Below are positions 1 to 5,595 of a DNA stretch of 10,324 nt, in pieces. The stretch's first letter is position 1, and each line of letters opens with the position of its first letter. The stretch lies in contig CAKAPZ010000025.1 of the NCBI GenBank assembly GCA_916720015.1, positions 1 through 10,324 on the forward strand, written 5' to 3'. The DNA is from an uncultured Atopobium sp. (GTDB lineage Bacteria; Actinomycetota; Coriobacteriia; Coriobacteriales; Atopobiaceae). Under the pieces are notes generated by a model. The model saw only the letters and a list, made by a program, of their open reading frames with translations. It made no database searches and had not been told where the DNA came from. The translations under genes were made by a program, and so were the position numbers.

Positions 1-752
1 ATGGGGATGGAGAGCATCGTGGAGGTAAATCGCTTCCATTCGCCGGTTCCGGGTTTGTCGCCCGCGCAGACGGGCTCGTTGTTGAAGTCCTCCCAGTGAA
101 AATAGAAGTTCGAGTTGAATGCGCCCGTGCCAGGATTGGCAAAGTACAGCGCTTCATCGGGAGTCATTCCCACGAAGATCTGGACCAGGCGGAAGAGCCC
201 TGTGAACACGCCCTCGTGGGCGTACTTCTCTATCTGGCCGGTGGCTTGGCTGACGGGGATGCCGCTGCGCTTGAGCTCGATGTGGATGACGGGCATGCCG
301 TTGATGAGCAGACACAGGTCGCCGCGACGGTCGTTCAAGATCTTGCTCTTCGCAGGGTAGATTGGCTGCTGAGCTATCTGGTAGCGGCTCTGGCCGGCTG
401 CAATCTCCTGGCGATCGTAGATCTTCAGGCTCACCTCTTTGCCCAGGTGGAGCGGATCGTTGGGGTTGTCGCGCGTGATGGCGACGGTCTTTCCGTTGAT
501 GAACCCGTTGAGCGCGAGCGGTGTCTTGAGCGTTTCTATTTGTTCGATGACCTGTGCCATCTCGCCCTGGGTGAGCGGGCAGCCATTCAGGCGGTCGATA
601 TCCGCGTTGTTCTGGAATAGAATCTTCGCCCAGTTCTCAATGAGGTCCTGCTCGGTGGGATAGCGCAGGACGCCGTCCGCATCGTCCCATCCGTGCTGCT
701 TTAGCACGGTGATGACAGCTTCTTCGAAAGAAGTCTCTTTATCGTAAATCAT
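1..752 (-). CDS. hsdR: Type I restriction enzyme R subunit HsdR, N-terminal part (runs off left edge)
   Basis: The minus strand is open from an ATG at 752-750 to the window edge, giving the first 250 residues. HsdR is the ATP-dependent translocase and nuclease subunit of type I restriction-modification complexes, working with HsdM and HsdS, which are not in the window. The visible part is the HsdR N-terminal nuclease domain. The segment DRRGDLCLLINGMPVIHIEL (141-160) and the following K161 carry the PD-(D/E)xK residues D145, E159 and K161, and a Q-x3-Y motif (Q173, Y177) follows, as is usual in this family. Full-length HsdR proteins are around 1000 residues, so the helicase motor lies outside. 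An AAAGG-like ribosome site precedes the ATG by about 9 nt. Sampled G+C (about 55% in one 60-nt line) is higher than in the genes to the right. Family assignment is confident; whether the rest of the gene is intact is unknown. Confidence 0.9.
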   Translation of the reverse strand, partial: MIYDKETSFEEAVITVLKQHGWDDADGVLRYPTEQDLIENWAKILFQNNADIDRLNGCPLTQGEMAQVIEQIETLKTPLALNGFINGKTVAITRDNPNDPLHLGKEVSLKIYDRQEIAAGQSRYQIAQQPIYPAKSKILNDRRGDLCLLINGMPVIHIELKRSGIPVSQATGQIEKYAHEGVFTGLFRLVQIFVGMTPDEALYFANPGTGAFNSNFYFHWEDFNNEPVCAGDKPGTGEWKRFTSTMLSIP

Positions 753-807
753 CGGAGAAACCTTTCTTCAAAATTGTTAAAAGTTATACATTTAGCTATT
801 GATAATG

Positions 808-838
808 ATTATAAGACGTAGATGCTTCTACCTGGTAA
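808..838 (-). promoter_or_regulatory. Possible promoter for hsdR
   Basis: On the minus strand a perfect TATAAT (808-813) lies about 55 nt upstream of the hsdR start. A TTACCA (833-838) stands 19 nt further upstream, which is a long spacing for -35/-10 elements. The leader between the -10 and the start codon is A+T-rich. The -10 match is good but the -35 is weak, so this is tentative. Confidence 0.3.
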
Positions 839-984
839 TAGCGTAAGTTTTCATAAATCAATCAAAATAGTAATAAACGCTACGATATTGAGTTAAGTGC
901 GGACAAAACGCTATTTGATACAACAATGATATCTAGAATTCTCATTGTTGGTGTAACAACAAAAGACAAGGTAGTGACCCATAG

Positions 985-1152
985 GTCTACAATGGCGCTT
1001 ACGACAACGCACAGCACCAAGCATTTACTCAGCAGACTGGACGTAAGCGTGTTCTTCCTGGCAATACTGGTCGTGGTTTTAATGTTGGTGAAACTCAGAC
1101 TAAGGGTCATACAGTATATTGGACTGAGGACGTTTGGGTTTCAGGGAATTAA
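985..1152 (+). pseudogene. Protein-like open-frame remnant, unidentified, probably a 3' gene fragment
   Basis: This frame follows a TAG at 982-984 and runs 55 codons to a TAA at 1150-1152, with no start codon near its head. It reads like real coding sequence: it uses T-ending codons such as GGT, CGT, ACT and GTT, and the peptide is rich in G, T, N, Q, W and Y, for example PGNTGRGFNVGETQTKGHTV (residues 25-44) followed by YWTEDVWVSGN. It stops 24 nt before a strong terminator, as a genuine gene end would. Upstream, all three forward frames are interrupted, so this looks like the 3' remnant of a decayed or frameshifted gene. The composition is reminiscent of a secreted or surface protein tail, but I do not recognise the family. 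Larger frames overlapping it on both strands have less protein-like composition. Confidence 0.3.
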
Positions 1153-1176
1153 TTAAAAGCATTTAACTAGCTAGAA

Positions 1177-1216
1177 AACACGGAGGTTGTTATGCAGCCT
1201 CCGTGTTGCTTTTTAT
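1177..1216. terminator. Bidirectional intrinsic terminator between convergent remnants
   Basis: A perfect 10-bp stem (AACACGGAGG at 1177-1186, CCTCCGTGTT at 1198-1207) encloses an 11-nt loop. On the plus strand it is followed by GCTTTTTAT. On the minus strand the stem is followed by TTCTAG, with the T-rich end of the stem. It lies 24 nt after the plus-strand frame ending at 1152 and just past the minus-strand frame ending at 1213, so it probably served both. Confidence 0.85.
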
Positions 1217-1395
1217 ATCACATCGACCATTACGATATTTACTAAGTCCTCAAGCAGTGTTCGTGCCATACCATTGAGATCTAATTTGTGATCTTGGGTG
1301 TAGGACAGTTCAGTTTCGTGTAGAGTTTGTATTGCGGTTATTTCCTTTCTGAATTGGTTGTGGTGACTATATTTTAGGAAATAACCGCACTTCTT
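1213..1395 (-). pseudogene. Protein-like open-frame remnant, unidentified, probable C-terminal fragment
   Basis: On the minus strand a 60-codon open frame follows a TAA at 1396-1398 and ends with TAA at 1213-1215, immediately before the bidirectional terminator. Its second half reads as a plausible amphipathic helical protein end: TLHETELSYTQDHKLDLNGM (residues 24-43), then ARTLLEDLVNIVMVDVI. The only in-frame ATG is near the end (1267-1269), so no complete gene can be drawn. A neighbouring minus-strand frame upstream also has protein-like content (a segment reading RLYPEKWCKRAFQSFKRS), consistent with a frameshifted gene. I cannot name the family. It overlaps the 14-bp inverted repeat at 1333-1389. 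Confidence that this is a gene relic is modest. Confidence 0.25.
1333..1389. repeat. 14-bp perfect inverted repeat with 29-nt spacer
   Basis: TGCGGTTATTTCCT at 1333-1346 is exactly complementary to AGGAAATAACCGCA at 1376-1389. The spacer is 29 nt. The plus-strand 3' flank is CTTCTTTTAAA, a weak U-tract, and the minus-strand flank has no T run. The large loop makes a classical terminator less likely. It lies in the non-genic stretch about 80 nt downstream of the RpiR gene's stop codon. Function unknown. Confidence 0.7.
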
Positions 1396-1468
1396 TTAAA
1401 TGACTGAAATGCTCTCTTACACCACTTTTCGGGATACAACCTACGTTTGTGCAGTGAGTTTAGTAAAG

Positions 1469-2311
1469 CTATCTCGTCAGCTCAATAGCATCGCGAATGC
1501 TCTGTAGTGAATTCTTGGATTTACGTGGGTTAGCAAGCATTACTGACGTATAGAGAGAGTCGATGAGAGCCAGCTGAACAATTCTTGATGCCAGAGACTC
1601 TGATCTAAATGATGTTTCCTCTGAGATAGTCAGTAACATGACATCCGCTTTTCTCGCCAGAGGAGAATTTCTATCACTGGTAATGACTAACACACGACCG
1701 CCAATTTGCTGGAATAAATCAGCAAGCTGAATAGCCTCTTTGCATCTACCGGTGTGAGAGAAAATGATTGCACAGTCATCTTTTGTGGCTCGGCTGGCTT
1801 CCATGAGCTGTAGATGGTAATCGGATGCATATTTTACGTTGAGGGGTGATCTAAGCAGCTTGTGATAGGCGTCTGCAGCAATAATATTGCTTCCACCAAG
1901 TCCAAAAAGAAACACAGTTTTGCTGGAAACAATCAAGCTAACTGCGCCTTCAAGATTTTCGGACTCAAGCATCTCTTTAGTGTGACTGAGGGAATCAATT
2001 GAGGAGTTAAATACACTGACAGCTACGCCCAGTGGGGAAGAGGTGTCAGAAATGTTTTCATGAATTGAAATTGCAGGATCAAATTCTTCAGAAATCAGTG
2101 CATTGTGAAAATCCTTGAATCCTGTATAGCCAAGTTTTCTAGTGAATTTAAAAATCGTGGAATCGGCCATTCCAAGGGTCTGTGCCATCTCGTTAATAGT
2201 CATTTGCGAAGCCGCGCGTGAATGAGAAGAAATATAGGAAGCTATCATTTTTTCTTTTTTAGAAAGCGAAGACTCAAACGATTTAAGCCTTACGCGGTAT
2301 GAAGACTCCAT
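1469..2311 (-). CDS. MurR/RpiR-family transcriptional regulator (HTH + SIS domain)
   Basis: This 280-residue protein has the standard length and layout of the RpiR family. An N-terminal helix-turn-helix domain covers about residues 1-77, with the recognition region NEMAQTLGMADSTIFKFTRK (40-59) and the conserved GYTGFKDF. A C-terminal SIS sugar-phosphate-binding domain covers about 110-250, with FGLGGS (136-141) and FSHTGR (184-189), the segments that contact phosphosugars in SIS proteins. RpiR regulators sense phosphorylated sugars and control the adjacent catabolic genes. This one is divergent from the gnd-PTS operon across a 161-nt intergenic region that contains a 26-bp palindrome, so it is the obvious regulator of that operon and probably of itself. 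A strong GAGGAG ribosome site (2318-2323 on the plus-strand coordinates) supports the ATG at 2311. Whether it represses or activates cannot be read from the sequence. Confidence 0.93.
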   Translation of the reverse strand: MESSYRVRLKSFESSLSKKEKMIASYISSHSRAASQMTINEMAQTLGMADSTIFKFTRKLGYTGFKDFHNALISEEFDPAISIHENISDTSSPLGVAVSVFNSSIDSLSHTKEMLESENLEGAVSLIVSSKTVFLFGLGGSNIIAADAYHKLLRSPLNVKYASDYHLQLMEASRATKDDCAIIFSHTGRCKEAIQLADLFQQIGGRVLVITSDRNSPLARKADVMLLTISEETSFRSESLASRIVQLALIDSLYTSVMLANPRKSKNSLQSIRDAIELTR

Positions 2312-2381
2312 AAGATTCTCCTCAAATTAAAGCAAAACGACAAAATTAAGCTCCTTCTACTTTAAAAAATTTACCACTAAA

Positions 2382-2407
2382 AGAAAAGAAAAAATTTTTT
2401 CTTTTCT
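2382..2407. promoter_or_regulatory. 26-bp perfect palindrome, candidate RpiR operator
   Basis: The half-site AGAAAAGAAAAAA (2382-2394) is followed without spacer by its exact complement (2395-2407). It sits in the divergent region between the RpiR regulator and gnd, ending 4 bp before the -35 element of the operon promoter. Family members commonly bind A+T-rich GAAA/TTTC-type inverted repeats, so this is a good candidate operator for both divergent transcripts. In RNA it would be a very A/U-rich hairpin, a poor terminator. Confidence 0.6.
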
Positions 2408-2411
2408 AATA

Positions 2412-2439
2412 TTGACTAGTAGAAAATTATTTTTATAGT
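2412..2439 (+). promoter_or_regulatory. Promoter of the gnd-PTS operon
   Basis: TTGACT (2412-2417) and TATAGT (2434-2439) are separated by 16 bp, close to a housekeeping sigma consensus. They lie 33 nt upstream of the gnd start codon and directly next to the 26-bp palindrome, as expected for a regulated catabolic promoter. Confidence 0.6.
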
Positions 2440-2472
2440 AATTCTTACAGAAAGTTCGTCGAAAGAAGGAAC

Positions 2473-3378
2473 ATGAAAGTTGGATTGGTCGGACTGGGAA
2501 AGATGGGCTTCAACCTTGCCTTGAATCTCAAAGACAACGGAGTAGAAGTTAAAGGCTTTGATGTTTCTGAGGATGCCCGTCAGGAAGTAGAGAAGCATGG
2601 TATTTCTTCTGTTCAGTCTTTAGCAGAGCTTGTTGAAGTGCTGGAAACACCAAGAGTTATTTGGATGATGGTTCCTTCTGGAGAGGCAACTGAATCAACA
2701 ATTTCTCAGGTTCTTCCACTGCTTGAGAAGGATGACATCCTTATTGATGCTGGTAACTCAAACTATAAGGACTCCATCAGGCATGGAGCAGAGGCTTCTA
2801 ACCTTGGAGTAAGGTTCCTTGATCTTGGAACTTCTGGAGGTATGTCTGGGGCTCGTTATGGTGCTTGCCTGATGGCTGGCGGCGATAAAAGCGCCTATGA
2901 GTACCTCAAGGATGTTTTTGAGTCTGTTGCCGTTAAAAATGGCTGCGACTACGTAGGTCCTGCAGGCGCTGGACACTTTATGAAGATGGTTCACAATGGA
3001 ATTGAATACGGAATGATGGAGGCAATCGGCGAAGGCTTTGCCGTTATGCAGAAGGCTCCGTTTGATTATGACTTGGCTCAGGTTGCTCGCAACTGGCAGA
3101 ACGGTTCCGTTATCCGTTCATGGTTAATTGATTTAATTGAAGAGCAGCTCAGAGCTCATCCTAACCTTAAGGACTTTAAGGGAATTGTGGATGCATCTGG
3201 TGAGGCCAAGTGGACTGTCGAGGCTGCTCTTGCAGAGGATGTTCCGGTTCCAGTAATTGCTCAATCTCTGTTTGAGAGAAATGCTTCAAAGCTTGGTGAG
3301 AATAACTTCTCCAATAAGGTTACCGCAGCACTTCGCAATGGTTTTGGTGGCCATGCATATGTAGCAGAGGAAGCCTAG
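2473..3378 (+). CDS. gnd: 6-phosphogluconate dehydrogenase, decarboxylating, short NAD-type
   Basis: The 301-residue product catalyses oxidative decarboxylation of 6-phosphogluconate to ribulose 5-phosphate in the cytoplasm. The Rossmann fold starts at once with GLVGLGKMG (4-12). The acidic D30 after the second strand, in place of the N-R-T pattern of NADP enzymes, suggests NAD preference. The substrate region is DLGTSGGMSGARYG (117-130). The catalytic block GHFMKMVHNGIEYG (167-180) holds the expected lysine K171, N175 and E178. At about 300 residues it is the short (GndA/YqeC-like) form rather than the roughly 470-residue form. It is the first gene of a PTS operon, its stop being 1 nt before the EIIA start, which points to a PTS-imported 6-phosphogluconate-like substrate. 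An AAGAAGGA ribosome site stands just before the ATG. The related 3-hydroxyisobutyrate dehydrogenase group is excluded by the KMVHNGIEYG motif. Confidence 0.93.
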   Translation: MKVGLVGLGKMGFNLALNLKDNGVEVKGFDVSEDARQEVEKHGISSVQSLAELVEVLETPRVIWMMVPSGEATESTISQVLPLLEKDDILIDAGNSNYKDSIRHGAEASNLGVRFLDLGTSGGMSGARYGACLMAGGDKSAYEYLKDVFESVAVKNGCDYVGPAGAGHFMKMVHNGIEYGMMEAIGEGFAVMQKAPFDYDLAQVARNWQNGSVIRSWLIDLIEEQLRAHPNLKDFKGIVDASGEAKWTVEAALAEDVPVPVIAQSLFERNASKLGENNFSNKVTAALRNGFGGHAYVAEEA

Positions 3379-3379
3379 T

Positions 3380-3847
3380 ATGAATGAAAGTATTTCTCAT
3401 CTGCAGATTCTTCCAGAAGATCTTCAGTTTCATGTTGAGGCTAAAGACTGGGAGGATGCTCTTAAAGTAGCTGCAGCTCCACTAGTAAAGCGCGATGCAA
3501 TTACTTCTGTTTACATTGATGAGATGATTGCAGCAATACACGAGCTTGGACCTTACATTGTTCTGGCTCCTGGTCTTGCGCTCGGTCATTCTCGCCCTAG
3601 TGATGCAGTTCATCAGACAGCAATTTCAATTGCAACGCTTGCGCAGCCAATCGAATTTGGTAGCAAGCACAATGACCCTGTGGATATCGTTGTCATTTTG
3701 GCAGCAAAAGATGACGAGTCTCATATTGGACTTCTTCAGAAGATTGTAATTTTCTTCAATAATGAGGCAAATTTTGATCTGCTCCGTTCTGCAAGAACAG
3801 AAGAAGACGCACTAAACGTATCCAAAGTTATTAATGGGGAGGCATAG
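3380..3847 (+). CDS. PTS EIIA component, mannitol/fructose/ascorbate (EIIA_2) type
   Basis: This 155-residue cytoplasmic phosphocarrier takes phosphate from HPr and passes it to EIIB. It has the EIIA_2 fold pattern: an N-terminal helical region in which a pair of domains is prepared (KDWEDALKVAAAPLVKRDAI, 22-41), then the active-site segment VLAPGLALGHSRPSDAV with the phosphorylatable H70 (family form is typically PGIALPHARP), then the core PVDIVVILAAKDDESHIGLL. The length matches UlaC-like proteins. Its start is 1 nt after the gnd stop, with AGAGGAA (3366-3372) as ribosome site inside the gnd end. Its stop lies 1 nt before the EIIC start, so the genes are probably translationally coupled. 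Substrate specificity belongs to EIIB/EIIC, not to this subunit. Confidence 0.92.
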   Translation: MNESISHLQILPEDLQFHVEAKDWEDALKVAAAPLVKRDAITSVYIDEMIAAIHELGPYIVLAPGLALGHSRPSDAVHQTAISIATLAQPIEFGSKHNDPVDIVVILAAKDDESHIGLLQKIVIFFNNEANFDLLRSARTEEDALNVSKVINGEA

Positions 3848-3848
3848 T

Positions 3849-5171
3849 ATGGACATCTTGAACGTTTTTGTATTTCAGCTTTTTACAAATCAAACCATTT
3901 TTATGGGTTTGCTCGCTCTTGTGGGACTTTTACTTCAACGTAAAAAGTTGCCACAGGTAATTGATGGTGTTGTTAAGACGGTCATTGGTCTTCTTGTCCT
4001 CTCATCTGGCGCAGGAATCATTTTCAGCTCTCTATCTGAAGTAGTTACTGCATTAAATAACAGCCTTGGAGTTGCAGGTACCCTTCCTATTAACGATGCA
4101 GCAGGCGCAATGGTTCTCTCCATGGAGGGCTTCAGCAGGAATTCCGTACTGATCTTCCTGTTTGCATTCCTGCTTCACTTGGTAATTGTTAAGTTGGTTC
4201 CTAACAACAACTTTAAGAATGTTTACCTGACAGCTCACCTTGCACTTTTCCACGCATGCTTCATGGCTATTACGCTTCCAGGAATCCTGAACACCGATGA
4301 CAGCGTTGTGATTATTGCAGTTGGTTCAATCCTCAACGCACTTTACTATGCACTTTCTCCTGCAATTACCAGAAAGCTTGCAAAGGAGTGGACACAGGAT
4401 GCAATTACTCTTGGTTTTATGGATCAGGTAGGCTCCGTTGTTGCTCACTTTGTTGGTAAGTTTGTTGGTTCCTCCAACCCAGATGAAGACGCAGATAAGC
4501 TAAAGCTTCCTGAGTGGGCTTCAATGTTTAGGGACAACACCGTAGTTCTGTTCTTCTTGATGCCAATCATCTTTGTTGGAATGGGTCTTGCTGTTGGCCA
4601 GGAGGGTATCGAGGCTCTCTCTGGTGCTGGTCCTGAGGCTACTAACTGGATTTTGTGGCTTGTTATTCGTGCTTGGACCTTCTCTGCAGGTATCGTCATC
4701 CTGCTTCAGGGTGTCCGTATGTTTGTTGGTTCTATTGTTCCTGCATTTAAGGGTATTTCTGACAAGTTCCTTCCTGGTGCTGTTCCGGCTCTGGACGCTC
4801 CAACGTTCTATCCATTCTCTCCAATGGGCGGAATGTTTGGCTTCCTTGGATCTTCAATTGGTGCAATTCTTGTCTGCATTTTGACTATTGTTCTTCATGC
4901 TCCAGTTATTGTCTTCCCAAGCCCAATCATCATGTACTTTGACGGTAATGTCATGGGCGTCTTTGGTAACAAGGCTGGTGGATGGAAGGGTGCTCTTGCA
5001 GCAGGTCTGGTAACTGGTGCAATTACTTCTGCTGCAGCTATCCTGTTCTATCCATTGACAGGTGTAATGTTTGGCTCAGGCGTGACTTGGTCCAACATTG
5101 ACTACGCACTGGTATGGATGCCATTAATGTATCTGCTCAAGGCTATTAGAATGCTTGTACTTGGTGCATAA
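3849..5171 (+). CDS. PTS EIIC permease, ascorbate/galactitol class (UlaA/SgaT-like)
   Basis: This 440-residue integral membrane protein forms the sugar channel of the operon's PTS. About ten hydrophobic segments are visible, starting with FTNQTIFMGLLALVGLLL. The pattern of KKLPQVIDGVVKTVIGLLVL followed by SSGAGIIFSSLSEV corresponds to UlaA (a KxxxxIIKGTIKTIIGF-type stretch), and NVYLTAHLALFHACFMAITL matches the UlaA loop containing LTGH. I chose the ATG at 3849 over one at 3834 because GGGGAGG (3836-3842) lies 6 nt before it and the upstream ATG would lie inside the end of the EIIA gene. With EIIA and EIIB as separate genes on both sides, the full set is present. The known class substrates are ascorbate, galactitol and related compounds; the neighbouring 6-phosphogluconate dehydrogenase points here to gluconate or a close sugar acid. 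Confidence 0.92.
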   Translation: MDILNVFVFQLFTNQTIFMGLLALVGLLLQRKKLPQVIDGVVKTVIGLLVLSSGAGIIFSSLSEVVTALNNSLGVAGTLPINDAAGAMVLSMEGFSRNSVLIFLFAFLLHLVIVKLVPNNNFKNVYLTAHLALFHACFMAITLPGILNTDDSVVIIAVGSILNALYYALSPAITRKLAKEWTQDAITLGFMDQVGSVVAHFVGKFVGSSNPDEDADKLKLPEWASMFRDNTVVLFFLMPIIFVGMGLAVGQEGIEALSGAGPEATNWILWLVIRAWTFSAGIVILLQGVRMFVGSIVPAFKGISDKFLPGAVPALDAPTFYPFSPMGGMFGFLGSSIGAILVCILTIVLHAPVIVFPSPIIMYFDGNVMGVFGNKAGGWKGALAAGLVTGAITSAAAILFYPLTGVMFGSGVTWSNIDYALVWMPLMYLLKAIRMLVLGA

Positions 5172-5192
5172 CCAGTTTTTTAGGAGTTAATA

Positions 5193-5468
5193 ATGAAACT
5201 TGTTGCTGTATGTGGGTTTGGCGTTGGATCTTCAATCATTGCCAAAATGAATATTGAAAGCATCCTTCAGAAGAGGAATAGGGAAGATATTGTTGTTGAG
5301 ACTATCGATCTTGGTAGTGTTCAGGGTGCGGATGGTGATTACTACGTTACAACTAATGAGCTCTTTGACAACTTCCCTGATGGAATTAAAGAGCGCACTA
5401 TTGTATTGAATAACTTCATTGATCTTGCTGCTATTGAAAGCGCGCTAGAAGAGCGAATTGGTCTGTAG
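5193..5468 (+). CDS. PTS EIIB component, ascorbate/galactitol (UlaB/GatB) type
   Basis: This 91-residue protein is the EIIB phosphotransferase that hands phosphate from EIIA to the incoming sugar. It starts with MKLVAVCGFGVGSSIIAKMN, in which C7 in the CGFGVGSS loop is the phosphocysteine, the same position as CGNGQGSS in UlaB. The downstream part alternates strands and helices in the compact form expected for this fold (VVETIDLGSV, GDYYVTTNEL, RTIVLNNFID). Length is normal for the family. An AGGAG site (5182-5186) lies 6 nt before the ATG, 21 nt after the EIIC stop. It is the last gene of the operon, followed 25 nt later by a strong terminator. No residue needed for catalysis appears to be missing. 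Confidence 0.93.
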   Translation: MKLVAVCGFGVGSSIIAKMNIESILQKRNREDIVVETIDLGSVQGADGDYYVTTNELFDNFPDGIKERTIVLNNFIDLAAIESALEERIGL

Positions 5469-5493
5469 ATTATTCAATAGTTTTTGCATTCTT

Positions 5494-5521
5494 AAGGCAC
5501 TCGTTAATCGAGTGCCTTTTT
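5494..5521 (+). terminator. Intrinsic terminator of the gnd-PTS operon
   Basis: A 10-bp perfect stem (AAGGCACTCG at 5494-5503, CGAGTGCCTT at 5509-5518) closes a 5-nt loop and runs into a T5 tract. It lies 25 nt after the EIIB stop codon, ending the operon. Confidence 0.92.
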
Positions 5522-5530
5522 AAATATTAC

Positions 5531-5592
5531 TTTATATTTACAAAAAATTAAAAACATATAATATTAAATAAAAATATAATCGTTGGGAGAGG
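5531..5592 (+). promoter_or_regulatory. Likely promoter region and ribosome site of the nuclease-helicase gene
   Basis: The 74 nt between the operon terminator and the next start codon are almost wholly A+T. Two perfect TATAAT hexamers (5557-5562 and 5575-5580) and TTTACA (5537-5542) are present, but no pair has ideal 16-18 bp spacing (14 bp for TTTACA to the first TATAAT). A GGGAGAGG ribosome site (5585-5592) precedes the ATG at 5596. The exact promoter cannot be fixed by reading. Confidence 0.35.
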
Positions 5593-5595
5593 CTT

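Noticed and set aside
96..663. Long open frames on the plus strand (for example 96-620)
   Set aside because: They are antisense to hsdR, whose minus-strand translation has a clear nuclease motif set. The G+C-rich codons of hsdR leave the opposite strand free of stops.
880..1156. Overlapping open frames on both strands in the gene-poor stretch (926-1156 plus, 880-1110 minus)
   Set aside because: Their peptides look like random low-complexity hydrophobic sequence, they lack convincing ribosome sites, and a third frame (985-1152) reads better. Kept only as a relic call.
1380..1450. Possible insertion-sequence end near 1395-1440
   Set aside because: The stretch vaguely recalls IS termini, but no matching inverted partner, target duplication or transposase was found, so no element is claimed.
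3834..3848. Upstream ATG for the ascorbate-class EIIC giving a 445-residue protein
   Set aside because: It lies inside the EIIA stop region and inside the ribosome site GGGGAGG, which is correctly spaced for the ATG at 3849.
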